Assembly (NCBI GenBank): GCA_016702645.1
Contig: JADJDP010000050.1
Coordinates: 197,314-261,313 of the forward strand
Source: Flavobacteriales bacterium
GTDB lineage: Bacteria; Bacteroidota; Bacteroidia; Flavobacteriales_F; PHOS-HE28
Direction: 5' to 3'
Length of the DNA: 64,000 bases
The notes below the pieces were generated by a model. It saw only the letters and a program-made list of their open reading frames with translations, had not been told where the DNA came from and searched no databases. The position numbers and the translations under genes were made by a program. Shown piece by piece: positions 46,206 to 57,447 of this stretch (positions are counted from its first letter, which is position 1; every line of letters starts with the position of its first letter).

Positions 46206-46251
46206 ATGGTGAGCAAGGACTACAAGGCTGGATAGTTCGGTTCCTCGCGGA
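46206..46251 (+). pseudogene. Remnant resembling the 3' end of the pirin gene
   Basis: About 40 bases (aggactacaaggctgg, then ttcggttcctcgcggactga) align with the pirin 3' end at 45622-45663 (aggattacaaggcagg, then ttcgggttcttggcggattga). It has no coding start of its own. It could be the remaining tail of a second pirin gene, or an ancient tandem duplication of the pirin end on both sides of the DUF1772-like gene. Confidence 0.45.
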
Positions 46252-46357
46252 CTGATCGGTTCCTTCCGCGGGTCCTGTGATCGCCATTTGGCCCGCGCTA
46301 GCGACCAAGATGGCCCAAGCGCGCTCCGTCCTTTGCTATTCCAGTGACCCGTAGGAC

Positions 46358-47434
46358 CTAAGCCGCTCCAAGCACTCCGTGCGCCTTGGTGTCCGGCACA
46401 AAGGGAACGGGAGCGGTGCGGCTGCGCAAGAAGGCGATCACCTCCTCATCGTTCTTGTACACATTGCCGACGTTCACGAAGTGCTTGGCCAGCACATCGT
46501 AGCGATCGCGCAGGAGCAATCCGAAAATGTCCAGGTAGTTCAAACCATCGAAGACCACGGCGCGTTCGCGTGCGAAATCATCCAGGTGTTCCCGGAAGTA
46601 CCGTGGATGATCGGTCCAATGCATGCTGGGATCGATGTGGTGGCTGATGTGGTATCCATCGTTCCAGCATTTGTGATTGAACTTCACGTTGATGCAGGTG
46701 ACACTGTTCTGGAAGTGGTTGCCGGGGTCCTCCTGGCTCACGAAAGCGTGTTGCACCCAGTTGCCCGCCATGGCCACCAGCCGGAATATGGCGAAGGGAA
46801 GGATGAAGACCACGAGCGTGGCTTGCCAGTTCACGAAGCACAAGGCCGCGCAGAACAGGATGAAGAGCAGTTCACCTCGCACCACGCGATAGAGAAGACG
46901 ATCGCGCTTGCGATGGAAGAAGTACGCCGCTAGCGTGTAGATGCCGGTGAAGAAGAAGGTGAAGAAGTAGTGCAGGAAGGCCTTACCCGAGTCGCGCTGA
47001 TAAGGCATGGTACTGCTCTCGTCGGGTTCCAAGTTGTTCTCCGCATGGTGCATGCCGATGTGGTGCGCATGGTAGGTCTCCGGGCTTTGGCCGAAGAAAG
47101 GTGCCAGCACCCATGGCAGGTAGTGGTTCATCCATTGCTGCTTGAAGAAGGGCCGGTGCGTGGTACAATGCAGCATGAGGCCGAATGGGCCCTTGTAGGT
47201 GATATTGTTGATGAAGAGGTACACCAATGCCATGATCCACCAGAGCCAGTTCGGAACGAACGGCAGGTAGAGCGCTACACCCAACGGTATGAGGGTGAAG
47301 GTGACCTGCAGCGTCTTGTAGACGAAGGGCAGGTCACGCTCATCGCGGATGAGGCCAAGGAAGAACTTGTCGAGTGCGGAATAACGCGCGGGTCGAACGA
47401 ACTCGGGGTCGGTCTGGGTGGTAAATGGGATCAC
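46358..47434 (-). CDS. Membrane fatty acid desaturase family protein
   Basis: A desaturase-fold enzyme with three His boxes: LMLHCTTHRPFF, YHAHHIGMHHAENN and GYHISHHIDPSMHW, which hold a di-iron centre. Several membrane helices are present (WWIMALVYLFINNI, AFLHYFFTFFFTGIYTLAAYFF, ATLVVFILPFAIFRLVAMAG). Starts at GTG 47434 (MIPFTTQTDPEF), immediately after ACCTTCGG, a -7-like element. 358 residues, unbroken. Relatives are desaturases, hydroxylases or carotenoid oxygen-adding enzymes; which one is not clear. Confidence 0.82.
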   Translation of the reverse strand: MIPFTTQTDPEFVRPARYSALDKFFLGLIRDERDLPFVYKTLQVTFTLIPLGVALYLPFVPNWLWWIMALVYLFINNITYKGPFGLMLHCTTHRPFFKQQWMNHYLPWVLAPFFGQSPETYHAHHIGMHHAENNLEPDESSTMPYQRDSGKAFLHYFFTFFFTGIYTLAAYFFHRKRDRLLYRVVRGELLFILFCAALCFVNWQATLVVFILPFAIFRLVAMAGNWVQHAFVSQEDPGNHFQNSVTCINVKFNHKCWNDGYHISHHIDPSMHWTDHPRYFREHLDDFARERAVVFDGLNYLDIFGLLLRDRYDVLAKHFVNVGNVYKNDEEVIAFLRSRTAPVPFVPDTKAHGVLGAA

Positions 47435-47650
47435 GGGCCGAAGGTGCGGATCATTCGTGTTCCGTCTACCATGGTAGGTGGTCGCATTCGCTCAATGATC
47501 CCGGAATTGGTCAAGTTGATATGGGCGGATGTGCATCGAACAAGGGCGGATGTGCGACCGACCGGGGAGCGGCCTTGCCATCCAAGGTGCGTGACCGATT
47601 CGTAGGCTTCAACCCGTTCCGATCGGCTTCTTTGCCCCAAAGCCAGTTCC

Positions 47651-48958
47651 ATGCGTGTTCTCGCCACCGCATCCCTTCTGCTAGTCTCATTCGCCGTGCA
47701 AGCCCAAACCCACGACTTGGTGGGCTATTGGCACAATTGGAACGACGGGAATGCACCTTACATCCAACTCGATGCGATAGATCCACGCTACACGGTGATC
47801 GAGATCGCATTCGCCGAGCCGTTGCCGGGTACTTCGCACAACATGGCGTTCGCACCGAGCGGCACGGATCAAAGCGAATTCATAGGTGACGTGGCCGAAC
47901 TACAGGCTCAAGGAAAAAAGGTCCTGATCAGTATCGGCGGGGCCAATGCCACGGTCCACCTGGACAGCGACACGGAGCGCGACGAATTCGTGAGCAGCAT
48001 GATGGGCATCATCAACACATACGGCTTCGATGGCATCGACATCGACCTGGAGGGCAGCAGCGTCAGCAGTTCCGGAGGAACCATCGCAGCGCCGATCGAT
48101 GCAGCGATCACCCGCTTGATCGACGCCATTGAAGCGATCGGTGATGCGTTCGAAACCCAGTGGGGAACCCAGATGATGCTCACCATGGCTCCCGAAACAG
48201 CCTACGTACAGGGTGGCATGAGCGCGTTCGGCGGGATCTGGGGCGCCTACCTCCCGATCATCGACGCGCTGCGTGATCGGATCGACATCCTGCAAGTGCA
48301 GTTGTACAACAGCGGCAGCATGTACGGCATCGATGGTGCCATCTACGAACAAGGCACCGCCGACTTCATCGTGAGCCAAACGGAAGCAACATTGCAAGGC
48401 TTCACCACCGGGGGTGGCATCTTCGCTCCGCTGCCACCGGAAAAGATCGCCATCGGGCTCCCAGCATGCCCGAATGCGGCCGGTGGAGGCTACGTGAGCC
48501 CGGCCGTGCTTGCCTCAGCCGTGGATTATTTGCGTGGAACCGGTCCACAACCGGGCAGCTATGCGCGCACGAGCACCTACCCCGCCCTGCGCGGATTGAT
48601 GACATGGAGCATCAACTGGGATGCGGTGAGCACCTGCTCAAGCACCTACGAATACGCGGATACCTTCCAAGAGCTGTTCGATGTTGGGACGAACATGTAC
48701 GCGCTGGAACCAGCGCCAGCAATGGCGATCTGGCCCACCTTCACAAGCGCCGGATCGATGCTGAACGTGGGTAACGACATGGCTCGGGGACCGATCGAAC
48801 TCGTTGATATGACAGGGCGATCGGTAGCGATGCTCACCCTATCAGCGAACCGCACGGTTGCGCTTCCGGCGGCGCTGAACACCGGGACCTATGTTCTGTT
48901 GCACCGTTCGGCGATCGGAACAGTGCGTTCATCGCGGATCGTGATCGATATGCCTTAA
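47651..48958 (+). CDS. Secreted GH18 chitinase-type hydrolase with T9SS end
   Basis: Signal peptide MRVLATASLLLVSFAVQAQ. The GH18 catalytic motif is GFDGIDIDLEG (residues about 125-134), with the proton donor Glu, and SIGGAN and QVQLYNSG are further family blocks (the latter with the conserved Tyr). LRGLMTWSINWD holds the conserved Trp of the active site. The C-terminal 80 residues form a short type A-like sorting domain (IELVDMTGRSVAMLTLS ... GTYVLLHRS). 435 residues, intact. Probably degrades chitin or a related N-acetylglucosamine polymer outside the cell; an endo-beta-N-acetylglucosaminidase is an alternative. Confidence 0.85.
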   Translation: MRVLATASLLLVSFAVQAQTHDLVGYWHNWNDGNAPYIQLDAIDPRYTVIEIAFAEPLPGTSHNMAFAPSGTDQSEFIGDVAELQAQGKKVLISIGGANATVHLDSDTERDEFVSSMMGIINTYGFDGIDIDLEGSSVSSSGGTIAAPIDAAITRLIDAIEAIGDAFETQWGTQMMLTMAPETAYVQGGMSAFGGIWGAYLPIIDALRDRIDILQVQLYNSGSMYGIDGAIYEQGTADFIVSQTEATLQGFTTGGGIFAPLPPEKIAIGLPACPNAAGGGYVSPAVLASAVDYLRGTGPQPGSYARTSTYPALRGLMTWSINWDAVSTCSSTYEYADTFQELFDVGTNMYALEPAPAMAIWPTFTSAGSMLNVGNDMARGPIELVDMTGRSVAMLTLSANRTVALPAALNTGTYVLLHRSAIGTVRSSRIVIDMP

Positions 48959-49044
48959 CCAGAGCCGTACCGGCCGGGTCTTCGGAAACCGGCGGCGGGC
49001 AAGCTGCGTAGGAACAGGCGGGTTCTTCCCCTGCTCCGCGCCAT

Positions 49045-52000
49045 ATGCTCCGCAAATTCCTGTTCTCCGCCGTCCTGGTCAGCACCGCCTTGGTGTCGCG
49101 GGCCACGCACTTTTCCGGGGGCGAGATCTACTGGCATTGTTTGGGCAACAACCAGTACGAGATCACCATGGTGGTGTACCGGGATTGCGCCGGCATCAAT
49201 GTGGACCCGAGCGTTACGCTCCAGTTGCAGAGCCCTTGCGGCAATACCAGCCTGGTGGTGAGCACGCCGGGTGGTGTTGAGATATCCCAGCTCTGCGATC
49301 TGGAACTACCGAACAGCACCTGCAACGGCGGATCACTTCCGGGCATCCAGCAATACATCTACACGGGCACGATCACCCTCGCGCCCTGCGATTCGTGGAC
49401 GATCTCCTACACGAACATCTACCGCAACAACGCGATCGTCAACCTGCAGAACCCGGGTACACAGCGCACCTACATCCGGGCGGTGGTCAACACCACGGTG
49501 AACCCCTGCAACGATTCACCCCAGTTCAGCAACACCGCGATCCCCTTCGTGTGCCTGGGCTACCCCATCACATACAGCTTCGGGGCCTTCGACACGGAAG
49601 GTGATTCGCTGAGCTATGTCCTCATCGACGCCATGGGGATCAACGGCGCACCGATCCCTTACGTGAACCCGTACTCAGGAACGGATCCAATACCCGGCAT
49701 CACACTGGACCCGGTCACCGGCGAGGTGAACTTCACGCTGGCCACACAAGGGAACTGGGTGGTCGTGGTACAAGTGAACCACTGGGTGAACGGCGTGCTC
49801 GTGGGTAGCATCATGCGCGACATGCAATTCGTTGCATACCCCTGCACCAACGACCCACCGGATCCCGCAACCGGCCTGATCCAGAACCTGAGCGGCACGG
49901 CCACCCAACTCGGACCACGCGCGATACAGGTATGCGAGTCGGGCAACTTCTGCTTCGACTTCGCGATCAGCGATCCCAACCTGACGAACGTCCTCGACGC
50001 CTTCAGCAACATCCAGCAGAACCTGCCCGGTGCAACGTTCACCTTCAACGGCTTCAATCCCATCATGTGCACGGTTTGCTGGACCGCCACAGCGGGCAGC
50101 TCCGGCTACTTCCCCTTCATCGTGAACGTGGATGATGGTGCCTGCCCCATCCCAGCCTTCCAGACCTATGTGTATGAAGTGACGGTGATCCCCGGGCTCT
50201 TCGGGAACGTGACCACCACGGGTGAAACGTGCGTGGGTACCGGCAACGGGACAGCCACCGCGAACGTGACCAATGGATCCGCCCCTTACACCTACGCTTG
50301 GAGCACCGGTGCCACCACACCGAGCATCACGGCAGGTGTCGGCAGTTACACGGTTACGATAACCGATGCGAACAACTGCGTTTCCCCGCCCTACACCGGT
50401 GTGATCTCTTCGATCTCACAACCGAACATCGCGGACGCGGGTCCGGATGATGTGGGTTGCGTGGGAGCCCTGCCGATCGCGCTGAGCGGTAGTGTGACGA
50501 ACGCGACCGGTGGCGCATGGAGCGGTGGTGCCGGATCGTACTCCGGTACTTGGCCGAACATCAGCTATACCCCCACGGCAGCGGAGATCGCCGCAGGCAG
50601 TGTCACACAAACACTCACGACCACGGGCAACGGTGGCTGTCCGCCGGACGACGACCAGATGGTGCTGACGCTCGCGAACAGCTTCGCGAACGCAACGGTG
50701 ACGCCTACGGATGCGCTCTGTTTCGGAACAGCGACCGGATCGGCGGTCTTCGCTCCTGACCTGGCCGGTTTCACGTATGCCTGGACCACCACACCAGTGC
50801 AAACCGGAGCGACGGCAACGGGGTTGAGCGCTGGCAACTACTCGGTGACAGCAACGGATGCCAACGGATGCTCCATCACATTGACCACCACCATTGGCCC
50901 ACCAGCAGCATTGTCCATCGCCAGCTTGACCGCGACGGATGAGAGTTGTGCCGGTTTCGGAAACGGAACGGCCACCGTCACAGCGATCGGAGGTGCGACG
51001 CCGTACACCTATGCATGGAGCAACGGCGCTAGCGGTCCTTCGATCACAGCAGGAGCGGGAACCTACACGGTGACCGTTACAGATGCCAATGGATGTGCTC
51101 CCGCGATCGGCAGCATCACAATAAATGCAGCAGCACAGCCCAATGTGGCGAACGCCGGTGCCGACCTCGTGGGTTGCGTAGGTAGTTTCCCGATCGCGCT
51201 CAATGGCAGCGTAACGAACGCCACCAGCGGTAACTGGAGCGGGGGTTCGGGAGCATTCGGTGGTTCATGGCCGAACGTGGACTATACTCCCAGCGCCAGC
51301 GACATCTTGAGCAACGGGGTGACCCTTACGCTCACAACCGCAGGCAACACGAATTGCCCTGCTGCTAGCGATCAGGTGTTCATCAACATTCCGAACAGTT
51401 TCGCCACGGCCACGATCGGCACCACCGATGCCCTGTGCAACGGTGCGACCAACGGCACGGCCACCTTCTCACCCGCGATGCCCGGTTTCACCTATGTGTG
51501 GAACACGGTTCCGGTACAGAACGGAGCCACGGCGACAGGTCTCGGTGCGGGCAACTACAGTGTTACGGCCACGGACAGCTATGGCTGCTCCACCACCCTC
51601 AACACAACGATCAACGAGCCGAACGCGATCTCGATCGCAAGCCTGACGGTGGTGGATGAAAGTTGCGCCGGGTCAGGTAACGGCTCGATCACAGCTGTTG
51701 CGAACGGCGGCACGCAACCCTACAGCTACAGTTGGAGCAATGGCGCGAGCGGCCCCGTCCTTACAGCGGGCGCAGGCACCTACACCGTAACGATCACCGA
51801 TGCGAACGGATGCACGCCGGTCGCCATTGGAACAGCCACGATCAACGCAGCTGCCCAACCCAACCAAGTGAACGCAGGCCCCGATGCTGTTGGTTGCGTT
51901 GGCTCCTTCCCCATCGCGCTGAACGGCAATGTTGTGAACGCGACGGGTGGATCATGGAGCGGCGGCAATGGCTCCTACTCGGGTACCTGGCCCAACGTGA

Positions 52001-54560
52001 GTTATGACCCAAGCGCGGTCGACATCGCGAATGGGGGTGTCACGCTCACGCTCACAAGCACAGGCAACAACAACTGTCCGGCGGTGAGCGACCAGGTCTT
52101 CATCAACCTGCCGAACAGTTTCGCGAACCTCGGTATCAGCAGCACGAACGCGATCGCAATGGATCCACCACGGGTGCGGCTTCCGTAACCCCGAACGACC
52201 CTTCCTTCGACTACCAGTGGAACGATCCAGCATCCCAGACCACTGCGAACGCCGTGAACCTGCCTGCTGGAACCTGGATCGTGACCGTGACCGATGCGTT
52301 CGGTTGCACGGCATCGCAGAGTGCGACGATCACCGAACCCGCTGCGATCGCTTTGCTCGGCCTCACAGCAACAGATGAGACGTGCGCAGGTTTCGGGAAC
52401 GGATCGATCTCAACCAGCGTGACCGGCGGGACACAACCTTACTACTACACGTGGAGCAATGGTGCATCCACCGCTTCGATCACTGCTGGTGCAGGCACCT
52501 ACACCATTTCGATCACGGATGCGAACGGATGCGCGCCTGCAACGGGAACGGCAACGATCAATGCAACGGGCCAGCCCAACTTGGTGGACGCAGGGCCGGA
52601 TCTCGTGGGCTGCTTGAACAGCTATCCGATCGACCTGCAAGGCAGCGTTACCAACGCAACGGGCGGGGTTTGGAGCGGCGGCGCCGGAACGATCCTCACC
52701 CCTGGCGTCAGCACGCAATACATGCCGAGCACGGGAGAGATCGCAGCGGGTGGCGTCACGCTCACCCTCACAACCACGGGCAACACGACCTGCCCACCTG
52801 TGAGCGACGATGTCTTCATCGCACTCAGCAACGCTTTCCTCAGCGCATCGCTCAGCACAACCAATGTCGATTGCTACAACAATGGCAACGGCAGTATCGC
52901 CTTCACCCCGGAGGTGACTGGCAACAGCTACTTGTGGAACGATGCGCTGGCGCAGACCACGCCAACCGCAACCAACCTTGGTCCTGGCAGCTACACGGTG
53001 ATCGTAACCGATGCGCTCGGATGCGACACCACACTGACAGCGTCGATCGTACAGCCTCCCCAGTTGGTGATCCTCAACCTGGCCACCACGAACGTGACGT
53101 GCTTCAACGGAACGAACGGTACTGCGAACGTGCAGGTGAGCGGCGGTACACAAGCCTACTCCATCAACTGGAGCACCGGACAGACCGGGGCAACCGTGGT
53201 CGCACTCCCTGCTGGCAACCTCGACGTAACGGTGACCGATGCCAACGGATGCACGGCCCAAGCCAGCGGCGTGATCACCCAGCCGCAACAGATGACCCTT
53301 ACCGCCACAGTGCCCGACACCGTGTGCGTGAACGTTCCTACCACCCTCACCGCACAGGTGACCGGCGGTACCGGTACCATCAGTTACAACTGGGGATCGC
53401 TCGGCACCGGCAACCCGATCACCGTATCGTTCAGCGCTTCACAGAACGTACAAGTGAGCGTGAGCGACCAGAACGGCTGCACGGTACCTGCCTTGATATT
53501 ACCTGTGCATGTCCTCGATCTGAGCCGCGAGCTTCACCACCTACGGCGACACGACGATCTGCCGGGCGGCAGCGCTGCAACAGTGGGTGCCTTGCTGAAC
53601 AACTACGCAGGCGCCCACACGATCACCTGGACGGAACTCGCGACCACAGGCAGCGGCCCGTACACAGTACCGTTCAGCACGGATCAGGACCTTCACGTGA
53701 GCGTGACCGACGCGTGCGGAAACACGCTTGACCGCACGATCCTGCTGCGTGTGCAAACACCACCGGTGATCGATCTGCCCGCTGTCCTTGCGGAAGGATG
53801 CGCACCCCTCACCGTTGACTTCCCCGATCTGTTGCTCGACCCGAGCATCAGCTACCTGTGGAACCTCGGCAATGGCAACACGAGCACATCGCCTTCGCCG
53901 ATCATCGTCTACCAAGGCGGTACCTACAACGTGAGCCTCACAGTGAGCACGCCGCTTGGCTGCACGAGCACGAGCCCGACCATCGGCCTTGTGAACGCAT
54001 GGAACCCACCAGTGGCCGGCTTCACCGCAAGTGCGTGGACAGCCTCCGCTGACAATGCGAACATCGATTTCACCGACCAGAGCAGCGGTAGCATCACGAG
54101 CTGGGCATGGAACTTCGGTGATGGTGGCACGGGGAACACCACCAACCCATCCCACCAGTACTTCGACGTGGGCACCTATGATGTGGACCTGTATGTCACG
54201 GACATCCACGGCTGCACGGACGATGTCACGCAGACGATCACCATCACGCCGGTGTACGATGTGGTGATCCCCACCGCCTTCACGCCGAATACGAACGGCA
54301 GCAACGGCGGCACGTACGACCCCAACGGTCTCGACAACGATGTGTTCTTCGCCTTCGTGCGCTTCGTGAAGGACTTCCGCATGCGGATCTTCAACCGCTG
54401 GGGTGAGCTCATCTTCGAAAGCGAGGATGCGCGCATCGGCTGGGACGGCTATTACCGCGACCAGCTGAGCCCGCAGGACGTGTACGTGGTGCAGACCTGG
54501 ATCCGATTCGTGGATGGTCGCGAAGTACAGAAACTGACCGATCTCACCCTCTTCCGATGA
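49045..54560 (+). CDS. Very large SprB-like adhesin with type B sorting domain, frameshifted
   Basis: Signal peptide MLRKFLFSAVLVSTALVSRA followed by a Cys-rich N-terminal domain (FSGGEIYWHCLGNNQYEIT). From about 50224 come four tandem units of about 239 residues, each beginning with ESCAGxGNG/ETCVGTGNG and containing SprB repeats (YTYAWSNGASGPSITAGAG, GTYTVTVTDANGC) and a WSGGSG-type block. Then PKD-like domains (SWAWNFGDGGTGNTTNP) and the gliding-motility type B domain (IPTAFTPNTNGSNGG ... MRIFNRWGELIFES ... SPQDVYVVQTW). One frame change near 52160 and two that compensate between about 53518 and 53570. About 1830 residues when joined. Exported by T9SS and probably surface-adhesive. Overlaps the next gene by 4 bases. 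Confidence 0.85.
50224..53090 (+). repeat. Four tandem ~715-base repeats in the adhesin gene
   Basis: The ETC/DESC block recurs at about 50224, 50938, 51655 and 52374, that is at intervals of 714-719 bases (about 239 codons). Units contain two SprB-like repeats and one longer SGGSG/TWPN block. The last unit is the most diverged and part of it is altered in the sequence. Confidence 0.8.
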
Positions 54561-55558
54561 AGGCACTACGACTCCTCGCCTTCCTGGGATCGATGACCGC
54601 ATTCCTTCAGGCACATGCGCAGGATCCGCAGTTCTCACAGTGGTTCGCTGCTGCGCAATACCTGAACCCGGCGCTCACCGGCAATACGCACCAGGACCGG
54701 ATCGCACTGAACTATCGCTTGCAATGGCCGAGCGTGAGGCCCGGTTACGAGACCTTCATGGCCGCGTACGACCACCGCTTCAGCACGGTGAACGCAGGTA
54801 TGGGCGGCATGGTGCTGCGCGACAAAGCCGGTACGAGCGGCCTCACGAGCACGACCGTTGGATTGAGCTACAGCTACGAAGCACGTATCAACTACCGTCG
54901 AGCGATACGCGGTGGACTGCGTATCGGCTACACCATGCGTGGCGTGGACCCCAGCGGCTATCTCTTCGCTGACCAAGTGGTGCGCGACAACGCGGCGCAG
55001 ACCATCGAACCGAACCTGATCCAGCAGGTGAACTACCTGGACCTTGCCGGTGGCTTCATGTACTACAGTGAAAAGTTCTGGGCGGGCGTGAGCATGAACC
55101 ACTTGAACCGTCCGAACATGAGCTTGATGGTGGACGGCGAAGCGCGGCTGCAAGCTCGCACGAGCGTGAACGTCGGCTACCGCTTCGGGATCGATGGCCG
55201 CCACATCAGCAAGAGCGATACGCGCATGACCATCGCCACGCACTACAAGATGCAGGGCAAGTGGGACCAGCTCGATCTAGGATGGTACATCGATCATGGT
55301 CAGCTCACCGGCGGCCTTTGGTACCGGGGCCTGCCCATCGCGAAGGCCTACAAGCAGGGCTATGGCAACAACGACGCGGTGGTGGTGGTGATGGGATACC
55401 AGACCGAAAGCCAACTACGCTTCGTATACAGCTACGACGTTACGATCAGCAAGCTCACGTACAAGAGCGGTGGCTCCCATGAGATCTCGCTCATTTACGA
55501 GTGGCCCAAAAAGCCCAAGAGCAAAAAGCCGCGGATCATTCCGTGCCCGAAGTTCTGA
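54557..55558 (+). CDS. PorP/SprF family type IX secretion membrane protein
   Basis: An outer-membrane beta-barrel protein. Starts MKALRLLAFLGSMTAFLQAHA (signal peptide), then the signature QDPQFSQWFAAAQYLNPALTGN and the alternating strands of a small barrel (GLSYSYEARINYRRAIRGGLRIGY, AATHYKMQGKWDQLDLGWYID-like blocks). SprF in Flavobacterium is needed to export and attach the adhesin SprB. Here the gene starts inside the stop region of the large adhesin (ATGA overlap), so it should be the dedicated partner of that protein. 333 residues, unbroken. Confidence 0.92.
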   Translation: MKALRLLAFLGSMTAFLQAHAQDPQFSQWFAAAQYLNPALTGNTHQDRIALNYRLQWPSVRPGYETFMAAYDHRFSTVNAGMGGMVLRDKAGTSGLTSTTVGLSYSYEARINYRRAIRGGLRIGYTMRGVDPSGYLFADQVVRDNAAQTIEPNLIQQVNYLDLAGGFMYYSEKFWAGVSMNHLNRPNMSLMVDGEARLQARTSVNVGYRFGIDGRHISKSDTRMTIATHYKMQGKWDQLDLGWYIDHGQLTGGLWYRGLPIAKAYKQGYGNNDAVVVVMGYQTESQLRFVYSYDVTISKLTYKSGGSHEISLIYEWPKKPKSKKPRIIPCPKF

Positions 55559-57402
55559 TCGGATAAAGCCGCGAAGGGCGCAGAGAGCGCAAAGACCGAA
55601 GGGACCATAGGAGAGCATCCGCTCCGGCACCTCGATCCCAGGCACCACATCGCCTTCTTCGTTGCACCTGCAACAGCTCCGCTAAGTGCAAGACGGAACG
55701 AGCGCTTGGCATCATCCTCTTCCTTCAACACGGGTACGGTCTGGTAGAAGGTGTTGTAGGCCTTCACCAGTTCGTAAGCGTGGTTCGCGACGGTTGAAGG
55801 CTCCAGTCTGATAGCAGCTTCGTTCAGCACGGCGGGGAACTGGTGAAGCAGCTTGATGACGGCGCGCTCTTCGGGCAGCAAAGGCCATGTGCCCATGTGC
55901 TCATGTGACCATGTGGACATGGGATCCGCCTTACGCAAGAGCGACTTGATCCGCGCGTAGGTGTATTGGATGAAGGGCCCCGTATGTCCCTGCAGATCGA
56001 TGCTGGCCGCCGGATCGAAGAGCATGCGCTTTTTCGGATCCACTTTGAGCAGGTAGTACTTCACGGCTGCGAGGCCGATCATCTCGAATAGAGCGGTCTT
56101 CTCTTCCGCACTGAACTCATCGAGCTTGCTCAGTTGCTCACCCGCCGCGCGCGCCTCGCTCACGACCTCTTCGATCAACTCATCGGCATCCACCACGGTG
56201 CCTTCGCGGCTCTTCATCTTGCCGCTGGGGAGGTCCACCATGCCGTAGCTGAGGTGGAAGAGCTCGCTCGCCCACTCGAAGCCCAGCTTCTTCAGGATGA
56301 TGAAGAGGACCTTGAAGTGGTAGTCCTGCTCGTTGCCCACCGTGTAGATGAGCTGCGAAAGACCGGGGAACTCGGTGAATCGCGCTATCGCAGTGCCGAT
56401 GTCCTGCGTCATGTACACGCTGGTGCCATCGCGGCGCAGCAGCACTTTCTCGTCCAGGCCCTCTGCCGTGTTGTCCACCCATACCGCGCCATCCTTCTCG
56501 TAGAACACGCCCTTCTTCAGGCCTTCGAGCACATCGTTCTTACCGAGCACATAGGTCTGGCTCTCGTAGTAGAGCTTGTCGAACTCCACCCCCATGCGCG
56601 TGTAGGTGGCATTGAAGCCATCGTATACCCAGCCGTTCATCTTCTCCCATAGCGCGCGCACGTCGGGATCGTTCGCCTCCCACTTGCGCAGCATCTCCTG
56701 GGCTTCGAGCAGGATCGGTGCTTCCTTCTCGGCAAGCTCCGGCGACTTCCCTGCGGCAACGAATACTTCGATCTCGCGCTTATAAACCTTGTCGAACTCC
56801 ACGTAGTACTTGCCAACCAGCTTGTCGCCCTTCACCCCGACGGATGCAGGGGTCTCACCTTTCCCGTACTTCTGCCACGCCACCATGCTCTTGCAGATGT
56901 GGATGCCACGGTCGTTGATCACTTGCACCCGCACCACCTCGTTCCCTGCGCTCTGCAGGATGCGGCTCACGCTGTGCCCGAGGAAGATGTTGCGCATGTG
57001 GCCCAAGTGCAGCGGCTTGTTGGTGTTGGGTGAACTGTACTCCACCATCACCTTCCTGCCGTTCGCGGGGAACGCAAGGATGTCCTTCGCTCCAGCCTCG
57101 TTCAAGAACTCCAGCCAATAGCTGTCCGCGATGAGGAGGTTGAGGAAACCCTTCACCACATTGAAGCGCGCAACGATGGGTACGTTGGCTTGCAGGTGTT
57201 CGCCGATCGCTTGTGCCGTCTGCTCCGGCCCCTTACCACTGATCTTCAGGAAGGGGAAGACGTTGATGGTGACATCGCCTTCGAACTCCGGTCGCGTGCT
57301 TTGGAAGCCGATCGCCTTGGCATCGAGCTCGTGACCGAAGAGGGTCTTGAACGCCGCTTGCAGCGCTGGAAGAAGTTGGGCTTGAAGGCGGTCCTGGAAC
57401 AT
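55495..57402 (-). CDS. argS: Arginyl-tRNA synthetase, C-terminus altered by frameshift
   Basis: Charges tRNA-Arg with arginine. The class I signature is SSPNTNKPLHLGHMRNIFLGH (HIGH motif HLGH) and the KMSK-like motif is SGKMKSREGTVVDADEL. Other typical blocks are SRTPEFEGDVT-like STRPEFEGDVTINVFPFLK at the start, TGPFIQYTYARIKSLLRK and the anticodon-binding domain AVIKLLHQFPAVLNEA. The last family-like residues, ALSGAVAGATKKAM, are followed by a frame change near 55650 to GIEVPERM, so the true C-terminus is close to 55610; the frame as given runs on to 55495 and overlaps the end of the porP-type gene. Starts at 57402. About 600 residues. Confidence 0.9.
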   Translation of the reverse strand: MFQDRLQAQLLPALQAAFKTLFGHELDAKAIGFQSTRPEFEGDVTINVFPFLKISGKGPEQTAQAIGEHLQANVPIVARFNVVKGFLNLLIADSYWLEFLNEAGAKDILAFPANGRKVMVEYSSPNTNKPLHLGHMRNIFLGHSVSRILQSAGNEVVRVQVINDRGIHICKSMVAWQKYGKGETPASVGVKGDKLVGKYYVEFDKVYKREIEVFVAAGKSPELAEKEAPILLEAQEMLRKWEANDPDVRALWEKMNGWVYDGFNATYTRMGVEFDKLYYESQTYVLGKNDVLEGLKKGVFYEKDGAVWVDNTAEGLDEKVLLRRDGTSVYMTQDIGTAIARFTEFPGLSQLIYTVGNEQDYHFKVLFIILKKLGFEWASELFHLSYGMVDLPSGKMKSREGTVVDADELIEEVVSEARAAGEQLSKLDEFSAEEKTALFEMIGLAAVKYYLLKVDPKKRMLFDPAASIDLQGHTGPFIQYTYARIKSLLRKADPMSTWSHEHMGTWPLLPEERAVIKLLHQFPAVLNEAAIRLEPSTVANHAYELVKAYNTFYQTVPVLKEEDDAKRSFRLALSGAVAGATKKAMWCLGSRCRSGCSPMVPSVFALSAPFAALSDQNFGHGMIRGFLLLGFLGHS

Positions 57403-57447
57403 GGGAGCGCGAAGATCGGCCTTGTAGATGATCGCGAAGCGCCCCGC

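Noticed and set aside
53541..54638. 365-codon minus-strand ORF opposite the adhesin end
   Set aside because: The plus strand encodes a recognised PKD and sorting domain, and the minus frame shows no family feature.
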